Positions 13,748 to 22,586 of a DNA stretch of 29,849 nucleotides are shown piece after piece. The notes beneath the pieces were generated by a model. It saw only the letters and a program-made list of their open reading frames with translations, did not search any database and was not told the DNA's origin. Numbering within the stretch: position 1 is the stretch's first letter; every line of letters starts with the position of its first letter. Source of the stretch: a virus; IMG/VR virus record IMGVR_UViG_3300005294_000064, positions 1-29,849 of that record; one strand, written 5' to 3'. A program made the position numbers and the translations under genes.

Positions 13748-14486
13748 GCACCTCCTCCCCGTTCACCCAAACAGAGATTGGTATGCCCGGAGGTGCTTGT
13801 ATATTCACAACAATTATACCCGGCTCGACCGGGGGGACCACGTCGGGCGGCAGTATCTCGATTCTAGCCTTAACGAGAGCGCGGAGAAAAGCGGTGTGGT
13901 ACTTGGCGATGAGGGTGCCTATATTGACACCTCCGGACCAGGACGGCACCTTGGTCTTGTCACCATTGATTATCTCGCGCGCGGTATAGGCATCGTCTCT
14001 GGTATTGCTGAAGTAGCGAGAGAGCATATGACCTGAACGGAAGAGACCCTGCTCCATACCCTCGAACATAATGGCGGCGGCATAGATAGGGTTGAGCGCC
14101 TCCTCTGGATGCTGGACCAGGTCTATTTCCTTATCGGGGAACATGCTGCGCAGGATAGTGGTCATCTTCAGATAGTTCTCGTACCATGTGATCTGCACAA
14201 AGCCGCGCCCATAGTACGTCTCCCCGGTCTCCGGGTGTGGCTTACCGTAGGCATGGCCCTTGCCTTTACCATACTCCTCGATCGGCTGCATGGTGGACGC
14301 TGTCTCGTGGATAGTGGTGGCGAGGCAGTAGGCCAACCACCGTACATCCTGCTCCGCCCGCGTCATCTCCCACACATCGAGGATGAACTCTTGCCCCTCC
14401 ACCTGCTTCTGGGTCAGCCGCCCCTTGAACGGGTCATCCCTGATAGCATCGAAGTAGATCTTACGATCGAAGATGATGTCAACCAT
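13725..14486 (-). CDS. endolysin, GH19 chitinase-like muramidase with a C-terminal extension
   Basis: 253 residues from the ATG at 14486. The GH19/lysozyme-like core covers about residues 1-205: LATTIHETASTMQPIEEYGKG near 54-74, where Glu61 after His60 is the likely catalytic acid, and the hallmark YYGRGFVQITWYENY at 91-105. Later AREIINGDKT matches the family's REIING segment. The last ~45 residues are Pro/Val-rich (PPDVVPPVEPGIIVV) with a small beta-like end, a possible wall-binding or linker extension. There is no signal peptide, so release needs a holin. It sits between a 36-residue membrane peptide and a 158-residue membrane protein, a normal lysis cassette. Confidence 0.9.
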   Translation of the reverse strand: MVDIIFDRKIYFDAIRDDPFKGRLTQKQVEGQEFILDVWEMTRAEQDVRWLAYCLATTIHETASTMQPIEEYGKGKGHAYGKPHPETGETYYGRGFVQITWYENYLKMTTILRSMFPDKEIDLVQHPEEALNPIYAAAIMFEGMEQGLFRSGHMLSRYFSNTRDDAYTAREIINGDKTKVPSWSGGVNIGTLIAKYHTAFLRALVKARIEILPPDVVPPVEPGIIVVNIQAPPGIPISVWVNGEEVHDDGNTS

Positions 14487-14589
14487 AGGTAGGTCCCGAG
14501 AGGAGGAGGAATTTGTCTAAAAGCATTGCGATCATAATGATCAGTACGACCACCAATAGAATAAAGAACATAGGGCGAAGCTCACGCAT
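14479..14589 (-). CDS. 36-residue single-span membrane peptide, candidate holin-like lysis protein
   Basis: The ATG at 14589 lies one base after the tail-tip stop codon; the product MRELRPMFFILLVVVLIIMI continues for 16 residues to a stop at 14479-14481 and overlaps the endolysin start by 8 bases. Residues 8-24 are a strongly hydrophobic helix with basic residues on the N-terminal side and a short DKF tail. There is no strong ribosome-binding site, so translation is probably coupled to the tail-tip gene. Location directly before the endolysin supports a holin or pinholin-like role. Alternatively it is a short antiholin. Confidence 0.65.
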   Translation of the reverse strand: MRELRPMFFILLVVVLIIMIAMLLDKFLLLSGPTYG

Positions 14590-14590
14590 C

Positions 14591-17500
14591 TCAGGTTGTC
14601 ACAGTCACGGTTCCAACACCCGCCGTCATTATCAAGCCGGCACTTGCTGGAACGGATACGCTAATGGGCGTGCCGAAGCGCGCGAAGGGCGTGATAGGTA
14701 CAGTATAGCCAGCGTCCGACGCATAGCGAGCGACGCCCTTGGTGATACGAACCTCGTCGATCCAGCCCTGCCAGTAGCGACCACCAGTGGAATCAGAGCC
14801 AACCGCAAATGGCGTCGTGGCATTGAACATTGCAGAGTTTGCCGGCGTAGAGCTACCGCACATGACGCCGTTTGCATAGACACGGATCTTTCCCGTAGCG
14901 TCCTTGTCGACAGCCACATGGTGCCATGCGTTAGTTACTATTCCCGCACCACTGGTCGTGATGCTGACGTTAAAGCTTGAGCCACTATTGGACAGACCGA
15001 AGTTCAGCTCAGTCGAGTTGGCGACGTTGGGTATCTTAAGAGTGAACGCAGCCTGTGACCCTGATCCATTTTGCGATACAATGGTGCGATCTACACTGCC
15101 AACAACAGTGCGTCGAACCCATGCCTCGATAGTGAATTGATCACTATTAGCATTGGATAGATCCCAGTCAGTACTATCTGGTACGGTGACGTAGTCTCCT
15201 GTGCCATCGAGCTTCAGGGAAGAAACCCCGAATTTGAACTCAGCTGTATCAATCTGGGCATCGCCGACGAATGTAAGTGGAGAGTGGGGAGGAATAGACT
15301 CATCAACAGATGATGTCGCGCCATCGACACCATTAAAGCCAGCAAGGAATTTGACATTGAGCCAGTAGAGATCGCCTATGCCCTCGATAACTGTCACTGA
15401 ACCAACAGACATCGTTAACTGCTCGCCCACCGCGTACCCAGCATCAGTGGGTAGATTAACCCCATTGACACGAGCATACATCGACGGACTCGTTACGTAC
15501 ACTAGAACATCACCACCTATTCTACACTCGATTTGATATGCCTGCCATTCACGATAGCCATCCCGCTCGGACCCAACACGAATATATCCGTTGGAGTACG
15601 CTCCAAACGAGGTTGCAGGTACACTATACGATGTTCCTGTCAACCCAGCATGTGTTGTAAGGATAAGCCCATCCGCCCGTGTAACTTCAATAATAGTCGT
15701 CTGCCCCGCCTCTGGTGTCGTCGTAGCGTCCGTCCATGTCAGCGGCGTACTGATCTCCGTGAGCCTATTCCGCTCGACCCACGTCACGCTCAATGTCGGC
15801 GCCAGAAGAGCATCCACCGGACCAATGCTCTGTCCATTCACTCGCACATTAGCAGGGCGGAGAGGACGTATGGCCCGCGAGTCCATCGTGATTTCCTCAA
15901 CCGGAGCCACGCCGATATCGAGCACGCCCTGCGTGGATCGTGTCAATAGCTGCACGTCCGGGGTGGTCGCATCGGCGCGCTGCACACCATCGGGCATGCC
16001 CTCAGTGTCGTACACCACCAGGGTCTCCCCGGCCACGTGAGCGCGGGGGACAGTATCCAGCATGCCCCGGCTTATCGTCAGGGTTGTGCCGACTACCGCA
16101 GTGACCCACACGATTTCCGTGGTCAGTGGGTCCAGATCATCATGAATAGCGGCGAGTATCGGTACCACAATCAGGTCTAGATCATCGTCACTGGTCAGTA
16201 CGACCTCAGTGTCGAACTCGTCAATGCTGACATCGAGCAGGCCCGAGGGAGCAAAGCTCATTGTCTCATACTTTATGCCGTCCACATAGATATATGCCTC
16301 TGTAGAGTCCGGCGTTGGCTGTTGGCCAGATGCCTGTATCATCCCACTGGTTGGATTGCTACTCAGCATTGTATCTATTTGCGCTGACCCAATCATCTCG
16401 CGCAGTTCACGGTACGGCATCTCCCACACGAGGCGAATATCGACAGCTGCTGGCGGATTAGAAGGACTCTCCCAGTCAGTATCCTCCACATCGACCAGCT
16501 CGTTCGGGCTAAGGTTGAAGACGTCTTGCCCAAACTTGACACTGATCCGGTTTTCGCGTCCATCACCAAACCGCATGGACGCAACGCGCATCACCTCGCC
16601 GTCGAGATTGTGGCGTGCGGTCACCAGCCGGAAAGGGTCTCCTGGATACAGGATATCCCACTTGCGAGTGCCGGTAACACGGCCCGAAATCAGCCCTATC
16701 CCGAGAGACTTCTGATCTCTACTAGCAAGGCGCGAGGCTAGGCCGCTGGTGCTGACGCCGGGGTAGAAACGTGTCGCGCTGACACGTGTCCCCAGTTGCT
16801 GGATCTGGGCGATATTGTCATACGACAGCGAGGCGTCTTTGCCTCTGTTGGAGCGGTCAGTGTACTTGACGATGACCGAGTTGTTGGACTCTGCTGGCTC
16901 GCGCCGCGTGACCTCGTCCCACTTGACCACATCGTCCTCACCAAAGATGGGTAGCGACCCAAGATCATAGTCGTAACGGATGAGCTTCAGATAGAATTTG
17001 CCCGTCGTGCGCTTCAGATACAGATAAGCGTCGATATGGCTCAGAACAACGGTAATGAACTCTTCGATCCGCTCCTCTCGCGTCCACAGGAGGGACATAC
17101 CAAACCCCTCAGCGAACAATACATCCGCCGCCGCCATGAAACTTGTATCGTCTATATCACCAGCAGGATAGCCCATCCCCCACGTTGTATCTGTGAGACA
17201 TTCACGGATAATGTGGGCGGGATTCATATCGTATCCCTTGGCACTATCACCCATCACATTAATAGCGGCCTTGCCCGAGTACCACTGCTCTATCCCGGCC
17301 GATGTCTTAAGGATGCGCTGTAGCGTGAACTCCCAGGGCTTGATGTAGGCATTTGTCCCTATGTAGATGTGTCTCCATACAACGCTGACAATGCCACGAA
17401 ATGCCGGAGTGGTTGCACCCTCCAGTTTGGATGCGAGATAGTCATTCTGTCCCTGACTGGGGGAGCCACTCATTATGTCGATAGTGCCCTGAATACCACC

Positions 17501-17917
17501 TTCGCCATCCTCTCCACCAAATAGGTCAGGCTTGTTAATGCTGATCGAGCCGGAGCCAGCAATGCTGGCCTGTAGATCCTTGTCTCCGGCCCAGATGCTA
17601 AGTACTGTGTCGTGTACCCCGTGGCACAGGACCATATGCATACCCAGTTTGTACTTGTGGCCGATAACCTGACGGGGACCAAAGAACATATAGCGGCGCG
17701 GTCCCTTGATAGCGTCAGCCGCGAAATCCCCGTACCAGACGCAGTTGGGTGCCTTCTGAGTAGTCGTCCCGAATAGGACAGGTATCTCCAGCCCCTCCTC
17801 AGCAACCGGAAGATCAAAGTCTTCCAGGGATGCCGCCTTGGCATTCTGAGGTTTGGGGGCAAGCACGAGGTTCAAGAAGAACATCGCGATGCCGATGACT
17901 ATGTTCCAGAAGATCAT
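14591..17917 (-). CDS. large tail-tip/hub protein 2 (J-like) with C-terminal LamG-type domain
   Basis: 1108 residues from the ATG at 17917, joined to the upstream stop as TGATG. A hydrophobic N-terminus (MIFWNIVIGIAMFFLNLVLA, then PKPQNAKAASLEDF) precedes a hub region with IPVLFGT, LCHGVHD, PAFRGIVSVV and KPWEFTLQRI. From residue 230 comes the putative phage tail protein core (PF13550-like: DMNPAHIIRECLTD, WTREERIEEFITVVLSHIDAY, GRVTGTRKWDILYPGDPFRLV, MRFGDGRENRISVKF), then fibronectin-like modules to about 850. Residues ~856-1080 are a LamG/concanavalin-like domain (FKFGVSSLKLDGTGDYVTV, WHHVAV, GWIDEVRITKGVARY). It ends with VGTVTVTT. It is a paralogue of 24502-28122. It probably forms the tail tip and contacts the host receptor. 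Confidence 0.88.
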   Translation of the reverse strand: MIFWNIVIGIAMFFLNLVLAPKPQNAKAASLEDFDLPVAEEGLEIPVLFGTTTQKAPNCVWYGDFAADAIKGPRRYMFFGPRQVIGHKYKLGMHMVLCHGVHDTVLSIWAGDKDLQASIAGSGSISINKPDLFGGEDGEGGIQGTIDIMSGSPSQGQNDYLASKLEGATTPAFRGIVSVVWRHIYIGTNAYIKPWEFTLQRILKTSAGIEQWYSGKAAINVMGDSAKGYDMNPAHIIRECLTDTTWGMGYPAGDIDDTSFMAAADVLFAEGFGMSLLWTREERIEEFITVVLSHIDAYLYLKRTTGKFYLKLIRYDYDLGSLPIFGEDDVVKWDEVTRREPAESNNSVIVKYTDRSNRGKDASLSYDNIAQIQQLGTRVSATRFYPGVSTSGLASRLASRDQKSLGIGLISGRVTGTRKWDILYPGDPFRLVTARHNLDGEVMRVASMRFGDGRENRISVKFGQDVFNLSPNELVDVEDTDWESPSNPPAAVDIRLVWEMPYRELREMIGSAQIDTMLSSNPTSGMIQASGQQPTPDSTEAYIYVDGIKYETMSFAPSGLLDVSIDEFDTEVVLTSDDDLDLIVVPILAAIHDDLDPLTTEIVWVTAVVGTTLTISRGMLDTVPRAHVAGETLVVYDTEGMPDGVQRADATTPDVQLLTRSTQGVLDIGVAPVEEITMDSRAIRPLRPANVRVNGQSIGPVDALLAPTLSVTWVERNRLTEISTPLTWTDATTTPEAGQTTIIEVTRADGLILTTHAGLTGTSYSVPATSFGAYSNGYIRVGSERDGYREWQAYQIECRIGGDVLVYVTSPSMYARVNGVNLPTDAGYAVGEQLTMSVGSVTVIEGIGDLYWLNVKFLAGFNGVDGATSSVDESIPPHSPLTFVGDAQIDTAEFKFGVSSLKLDGTGDYVTVPDSTDWDLSNANSDQFTIEAWVRRTVVGSVDRTIVSQNGSGSQAAFTLKIPNVANSTELNFGLSNSGSSFNVSITTSGAGIVTNAWHHVAVDKDATGKIRVYANGVMCGSSTPANSAMFNATTPFAVGSDSTGGRYWQGWIDEVRITKGVARYASDAGYTVPITPFARFGTPISVSVPASAGLIMTAGVGTVTVTT

Positions 17918-18951
17918 CAGACTACCTCGATACCAAACTCCGCCGCATTGACACCGCTCCCCGTCCACGCGACGGAGGTGGCCGGGTCTACGAGAAAAGC
18001 CTCTTGCTGTAGTTTATAGCCAAGTGCCGTGATCGTCTGGCTGGCACCGTTTGCCTCGCTACTACCCGACTTGGATCGTGCACGAATAACGGCTAGGCCG
18101 CCACCTGTGATAATTCGCGAATAAGTATTGACAATGGCGGCCGAAACAACAGTCGGGGTAGTACCAAAATTGCCGTGAGCATAGAGATCCTTGTGTCCGG
18201 ACGTCGAGGATGCAACATAGGTTGTATCATCGTCTCTGTTGACTTCGTCCACACAGTCATAGTTTGATGCCGCACCGGTCGGAGTAAACTGCGCACTAGA
18301 GCCAGCACCGCTCGGCCGCAACGTCTCAATCGCGCGCACTCCCATGGGCGAGGTAGTCAGACCAGTGCCCTCATTGTCCCATACGATTACATCATCGAAA
18401 CTTGTTGCTACACCCACGCAGCGAAAGGCTATGGCGAACAGTCCCGCCGGAGTCGAAGATACTGAAGTAGCTCCGTTGGCTATCACCAACACCCCATCGA
18501 CATAAATATTCAGTGTTGCAGCTGCAGAACTCTGGAGTTTAGTCGTCGTAAATTCTATATGGTGCCAGACATTGTCACAGATATTTGCTGCACTAACGAG
18601 ATTAGGGCCGACCGTAGTACCCGTGTACAGGGTTCCAATAGTTCCAGCGGCATTCACAGATATTCCAGTGTGAACTAAGCCACCTCCTGAATCGTATACA
18701 TACATGATTGCTCCGGCAGTTGGTAAGGATGCTATCTTAATCCAGAAACTACCGTATAGAGTCTGCGCCGCCACGACGGGCACGCGATACATCTTTACTA
18801 TGGCACTGCTGAGTGTGGAGCACGTCACGGCCCCTCCGCCATTTATACCGGCAGTTGAGCTCCACGAATATCCTGTACCAATAGAGTCCCACTTTTTACT
18901 CAAATCAGCAGTAGCCGCGTAGGAGTCAAACCCGTCACAGAATCTAAACAT
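17917..18951 (-). CDS. putative tail-tip adhesion protein, LamG-like fold (paralogue of 18962-19999)
   Basis: 344 residues from the ATG at 18951 behind GTAGGAGATG. It starts MFRFCDGFDSYAAT and is beta-rich, with YGSFWIKI, NVWHHIEF, LNIYVDGVL and FDDVIVWDNEG, a jelly-roll pattern like LamG/concanavalin carbohydrate-binding domains. The second half has ETLRPSGAGSSAQFTPTGAA, NYDCVDEVN and HKDLYAHGN, and it ends EAFLVDPATSVAWTGSGVNA then EFGIEVV. It is clearly homologous along its whole length to the next gene, and its C-terminal motif is shared with the 332-residue protein at 22587-23585. It lies directly before the second tail-tip gene. Role in host recognition is inferred. Confidence 0.78.
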   Translation of the reverse strand: MFRFCDGFDSYAATADLSKKWDSIGTGYSWSSTAGINGGGAVTCSTLSSAIVKMYRVPVVAAQTLYGSFWIKIASLPTAGAIMYVYDSGGGLVHTGISVNAAGTIGTLYTGTTVGPNLVSAANICDNVWHHIEFTTTKLQSSAAATLNIYVDGVLVIANGATSVSSTPAGLFAIAFRCVGVATSFDDVIVWDNEGTGLTTSPMGVRAIETLRPSGAGSSAQFTPTGAASNYDCVDEVNRDDDTTYVASSTSGHKDLYAHGNFGTTPTVVSAAIVNTYSRIITGGGLAVIRARSKSGSSEANGASQTITALGYKLQQEAFLVDPATSVAWTGSGVNAAEFGIEVV

Positions 18952-18961
18952 ATCTCATCTC

Positions 18962-19999
18962 CTACGAAACTAACTCCACGCCAAACTCGGCGGAGTTGAT
19001 GCCACTCACAGTCCATGCAGCGATCGTTGATGGGTCTGTAAGAAAAGCCTCCTGCCTATTGTAGTAAGAGAGCGACTGTAGATCAACGGATGTGCCGGAC
19101 ACCTCGCTACTACTGACCTTTACTCTCGGCCGAATAGTTGCGAGACCAGCCACAGTACCGACCTTCGCAACATTATTAACGACCGCCGCCGTGACGGTCG
19201 TCGGCGATCCAGTTAGATTACCGAAGGCATAGAGATCTTTATGTCCTGCCGTGCTGGAGGCAATATAGGTCGTATCGGAGTCGTGATTAACCTCGTCCAC
19301 ACAGTCGTAGTTGGAGGCTGCACCCGTCGGTGTAAACTGGGCACTGGACCCGGCACCGCTCGGCCGCAGAGTCTCGATGGTGCGGATACCCATTGTCGAA
19401 GTTGTTATTCCGCTGCCTTCATTGTCCCAGACTATAAAATCATCAATGGTCATGTTAGCGTTGGTGGATCGAAATACAACATAACAGGCATATCCGCTTC
19501 CATTATCACCGCAAGAGTTATTACTTATGGATGTAGCAACACCATCGACATAGGCCCATATGCGACCCTGTCCGGCGTTCGATGAAGTTCCCGCCATCTC
19601 AATATGGTGCCAGACATTGTCACATATTTGCGTGCTACTCGCGACGATAGTTGATATTGAGGAGGCAATGTAACCAATGACGCCGCTCGTGGTAACACCA
19701 AAACCTATATTGGCACTGCCAAATTGATTAGAAACATAGAAGAATGGTGCATTGGCGGCGGGGGCCGCTGTAAACTTAATCCAGAACGAAGCATAGGTAG
19801 TTATTGTAGATGTTATATTGTGAACGGGCCGATATAATTTAGTTATGTTATTGCCCGATGCACCAGTATTCTGGATGGATCCACCGCCATTGATGCCAGC
19901 CGTCGACTGCCACGTCCAGTTGGTGCCAACAGCATCCCACTTTTTAATAAGATCTCCAGTTGCGGCATACGAATCGAAGCCATCACAGAATCTAAACAT
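18962..19999 (-). CDS. putative tail-tip adhesion protein, LamG-like fold (paralogue of 17917-18951)
   Basis: 345 residues. The ATG at 19999 is chosen because it lies 10 bases after the upstream stop, has GAGGAGAAG in front and gives the same MFRFCDGFDSYAAT start as its neighbour; a reading to 20035 would overlap the 857-residue gene. It has the same architecture: YASFWIKFT, NVWHHIEM, IWAYVDGV, IDDFIVWDNEG, ETLRPSGAGSSAQFTPTGAA, NYDCVDEVNHDSD, HKDLYAFGN, and the C-terminal EAFLTDPSTIAAWTVSGINS then EFGVELVS. The middle ~100 residues (ligand-side loops) are the most different from the paralogue, as expected for a receptor-facing surface. Confidence 0.78.
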   Translation of the reverse strand: MFRFCDGFDSYAATGDLIKKWDAVGTNWTWQSTAGINGGGSIQNTGASGNNITKLYRPVHNITSTITTYASFWIKFTAAPAANAPFFYVSNQFGSANIGFGVTTSGVIGYIASSISTIVASSTQICDNVWHHIEMAGTSSNAGQGRIWAYVDGVATSISNNSCGDNGSGYACYVVFRSTNANMTIDDFIVWDNEGSGITTSTMGIRTIETLRPSGAGSSAQFTPTGAASNYDCVDEVNHDSDTTYIASSTAGHKDLYAFGNLTGSPTTVTAAVVNNVAKVGTVAGLATIRPRVKVSSSEVSGTSVDLQSLSYYNRQEAFLTDPSTIAAWTVSGINSAEFGVELVS

Positions 20000-20009
20000 A
20001 CTCTTCTCC

Positions 20010-22583
20010 TCAAACTGACCGAATGACCTCGACATAGGTCTGTGTGATGCGTGCCGGAGCCACTACTCCACTTGTTATGACTTCCGTATAGTTTTGTGTT
20101 ATGCGCGCCGGAGCCGTTACTGTTCCGGCTATGACTTCCACGTTCAACTGTGTTACGCGGCCTGTACCCTGCCACCTCACGATAGCCTCGGTGTACGTTT
20201 GTGTAACGCGCACCGTCGTAGGCCACTGAGCTACTGCCTCGACGTATTCTTGAGTCACGCGCGTTGATGTGCCAAACTGAGCAACAGCCTCAGCATACTC
20301 CTGTGTAATGCGCGCTGTTCCCGCAGTGCTAGTCCGGGGATGCTGCGTTGTCTGTACTGTAAATCCACTGTCGCTGGCGTAGCGAGCATAGTCCTTGGTG
20401 ATGCGTACCTCGTCAATCCAGCCATTGAACGGAAATGATCCATCCTGCTGCGCGCCAATAGTTACAAGCGAAGTTGCGTTGAATGGTGTGATCAGGGTGG
20501 TGGATGAACCAATCATCGTGCCATTAATGTAGAGACGGTATTTGGTGCCGTCGAAATCCGCAGCTATGTGATACCAAGTGGCGAGGGTCGGTGTAAACGC
20601 AGCAAGAATAACCCCGGTCGTGGTCGCCCCATCTGAGGATAGATCCAACCGCATGTTATTGGCGCTACTGTCGTAGTCTATCTCCCACGACTTCTGGCTT
20701 CCCGATGTGTACCACTGTCCGAGAAGTATCTGGAACGCGGCCGGATCAGCATTCCAGCGTGCCCACAACTCAAAGGTAAATTGCTGTCCGGCAGCGAGCG
20801 TCCAGTCCGTGGAATCAGCCGCAGTAATGTAATCACCAGTACCGTCCAGCAGTAGCGAGGCTGTGCCAAATTTCGACTGCGCTGTATCTAGCTGTGCATT
20901 ACCAGCTCGCAACAATGGACGCGCAAATGGACTCTCGTCGATGAATGTCGTAACCGCATCCGCCCCATCGAAGCCACAGAGCAGCGTGACGCTACCAAGA
21001 TATGGATCAACAAATCCGAGAACAGCATCTACGGTCACAGTGCCAACCGCAGTAGTCAAAACTAGACCAGTCACATTGGCTGGAGCAAAACCAATTGCAT
21101 CGCCAACAGAGACAATTATAGATTGACCAGCAACATTGGCTGTAGCCGATACAGCAGCCACCATTAGAGCAAATGCTGCTGTGTTAGCTGTGCGGGCATC
21201 GTGATCCGTTGCACGAACAGAAAGACCAGAGTATGTACCACTTACTGTTGGCGTCCCGGAGACCACCCCGGTCATGCTGTCTATGGTAATGCCAGCGGGC
21301 CACGTACCATACAGTGAAAACACGATCGGAGGTGCCCCACCGATGCGGTATGCCTGGAACCCGGCATATGGTGTGCCGGCTGTGGCCGTAGTCGGTGGTG
21401 TATCGGACCAGATTATGAGGGGCCAGCGCTTACTAAACTGGACCAGCTGTGAGCGCCGGGGGACAGGTATAAAGGCAGTGGCTGCTCCAACGGAGACAGT
21501 CATTGCCGGACTGGTTACACTGGCGGTCGCGTCGATATCCGTCGTGATCGCCACAGTACCGACGGAGGCGGTCATCGCCTGTCCGGTCAGGGTAGTGGAG
21601 ACGTTTACCGCTGAAGTTAGAACATCGAACCAGCGCGGGAACTGCTGGGTCGGAGCCGTAAAATTGCTGGTGTAACGAGCCACTCCTTTGGTGATTCGTA
21701 GTTCATCTATCCAGCCATCAAAATCATTGGTAGGTGTTGAGGTTTCAATGGCACCTATCCAGAGACTGGCCGTCGAATTAAAGAATGTCACGGCTGCTGC
21801 CGTCGTACTACCGATCTGTGTACCGTCAACGAAGACGCGAATATTGCCCGATCCGTCCCGCGATACAGCAAGATGAAACCAGGTTCCGCCCGACTGCGTC
21901 CACGCGAACGTCAGCGTTACCTGCGTTACCGCTGTGCCATCAGTCGAGTAGGAAAAGCGTATGTCGCCGTTAAAGTAGTCGAATACAAAGGATCTTGACG
22001 AGGAGGCCCATTGCGAGCAAATAACATTCGCAGCGGTTTCAGTGATCCTGAATCTAGCAAAACACTCGATAGTAAATGGACCAGAGCCGAAGTGCCACTC
22101 CGAACTATCCGGAGATGTGATGCGATCACTATTGCCATCAAACAGCGCAGATGATACACCGAATTTACTCTGTGCAGTATCTATCTGTGCATTACCAACG
22201 GCAGTCAGTGTGTGTTGATATCCACTTTCATCAATAAATGTCGTCGAGGCATCCGTGCCATCGAACCCGCACAGCAACACAACGTAGTTGAAGTATGGGT
22301 CGGCATCAAGACCTACTAGATTCTGACGTCGGTATATTGCCTGTGTGTATAACTTATCAAAAGATATTTTATCAAATGTAGCGTCAGTTCCGGTGTACTG
22401 ATAAATCGCTGTTGTATATAACTTGTCAAAAGATATCTTATCAAATGTGGCATTGGTGCCAGTGTACTGATAAATCGCCGTTGTATATAACTTGTCGAAC
22501 GAGATAGCATTATACGGAACAGCACCAGTGTATTGGTAAACTGCCGTTGTGTAGAATTTATCAAGATCGATGTCATTTGCCAC
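20010..22583 (-). CDS. large modular tail adhesion protein with two LamG domains, an Ig-like domain and terminal repeats
   Basis: 857 residues from a GTG at 22583, 3 bases after the upstream stop. Modules: residues 8-88 are four repeats of ~23 residues (SFDKLYTTAIYQYTGT-type); ~100-314 a LamG-like domain (VVLLCGFDGTDAS, SKFGVSSALFDG, WFHLAV, GWIDELRITKGVARY); ~320-390 a linker with GQAMTASVGTVAIT-like motifs; ~394-461 a putative Ig-like (He_PIG) domain with WSDTPPTTATAGTPY and GVVSGTPTVSGTY; ~531-750 a second LamG (LLLDGTGDYITAADSTDW, GWIDEVRITKDYARYASD); ~757-857 six repeats of ARITQxYxEVI type. The long repeat-flanked chain suggests a trimeric or extended fibre presenting two carbohydrate-binding heads. 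Both LamG domains are near-relatives of the one in tail-tip protein 2. Confidence 0.82.
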   Translation of the reverse strand: MANDIDLDKFYTTAVYQYTGAVPYNAISFDKLYTTAIYQYTGTNATFDKISFDKLYTTAIYQYTGTDATFDKISFDKLYTQAIYRRQNLVGLDADPYFNYVVLLCGFDGTDASTTFIDESGYQHTLTAVGNAQIDTAQSKFGVSSALFDGNSDRITSPDSSEWHFGSGPFTIECFARFRITETAANVICSQWASSSRSFVFDYFNGDIRFSYSTDGTAVTQVTLTFAWTQSGGTWFHLAVSRDGSGNIRVFVDGTQIGSTTAAAVTFFNSTASLWIGAIETSTPTNDFDGWIDELRITKGVARYTSNFTAPTQQFPRWFDVLTSAVNVSTTLTGQAMTASVGTVAITTDIDATASVTSPAMTVSVGAATAFIPVPRRSQLVQFSKRWPLIIWSDTPPTTATAGTPYAGFQAYRIGGAPPIVFSLYGTWPAGITIDSMTGVVSGTPTVSGTYSGLSVRATDHDARTANTAAFALMVAAVSATANVAGQSIIVSVGDAIGFAPANVTGLVLTTAVGTVTVDAVLGFVDPYLGSVTLLCGFDGADAVTTFIDESPFARPLLRAGNAQLDTAQSKFGTASLLLDGTGDYITAADSTDWTLAAGQQFTFELWARWNADPAAFQILLGQWYTSGSQKSWEIDYDSSANNMRLDLSSDGATTTGVILAAFTPTLATWYHIAADFDGTKYRLYINGTMIGSSTTLITPFNATSLVTIGAQQDGSFPFNGWIDEVRITKDYARYASDSGFTVQTTQHPRTSTAGTARITQEYAEAVAQFGTSTRVTQEYVEAVAQWPTTVRVTQTYTEAIVRWQGTGRVTQLNVEVIAGTVTAPARITQNYTEVITSGVVAPARITQTYVEVIRSV
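20016..20330 (-). repeat. six imperfect coding repeats of about 15-17 residues at the C-terminus
   Basis: Encodes ARITQEYAEAVAQF, TRVTQEYVEAVAQW, VRVTQTYTEAIVRW, GRVTQLNVEVIAG, ARITQNYTEVITSG and ARITQTYVEVIRSV. A conserved R-(I/V)-T-Q-x-Y-x-E-(A/V) core with variable spacers. These are amphipathic strand-turn units seen at ends of some phage tail proteins. Confidence 0.8.
22335..22580 (-). repeat. 69-bp tandem coding repeats (four copies, first one 66 bp)
   Basis: The element AACTT(A/G)TCAAAAGATAT recurs at 22351, 22420 and 22489, exactly 69 bases apart, with a diverged fourth copy near 22555 (66 bases away). DNA identity between the inner copies is very high, so expansion is recent. Each unit encodes 23 residues of SFDKLYTTAIYQYTGTxATFDKI type. 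Confidence 0.85.
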
Positions 22584-22586
22584 TAG

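Noticed and set aside
22335-22580. Possible CRISPR array
   Set aside because: The 69-bp repeats are contiguous, lie within one reading frame and have no unique spacers.
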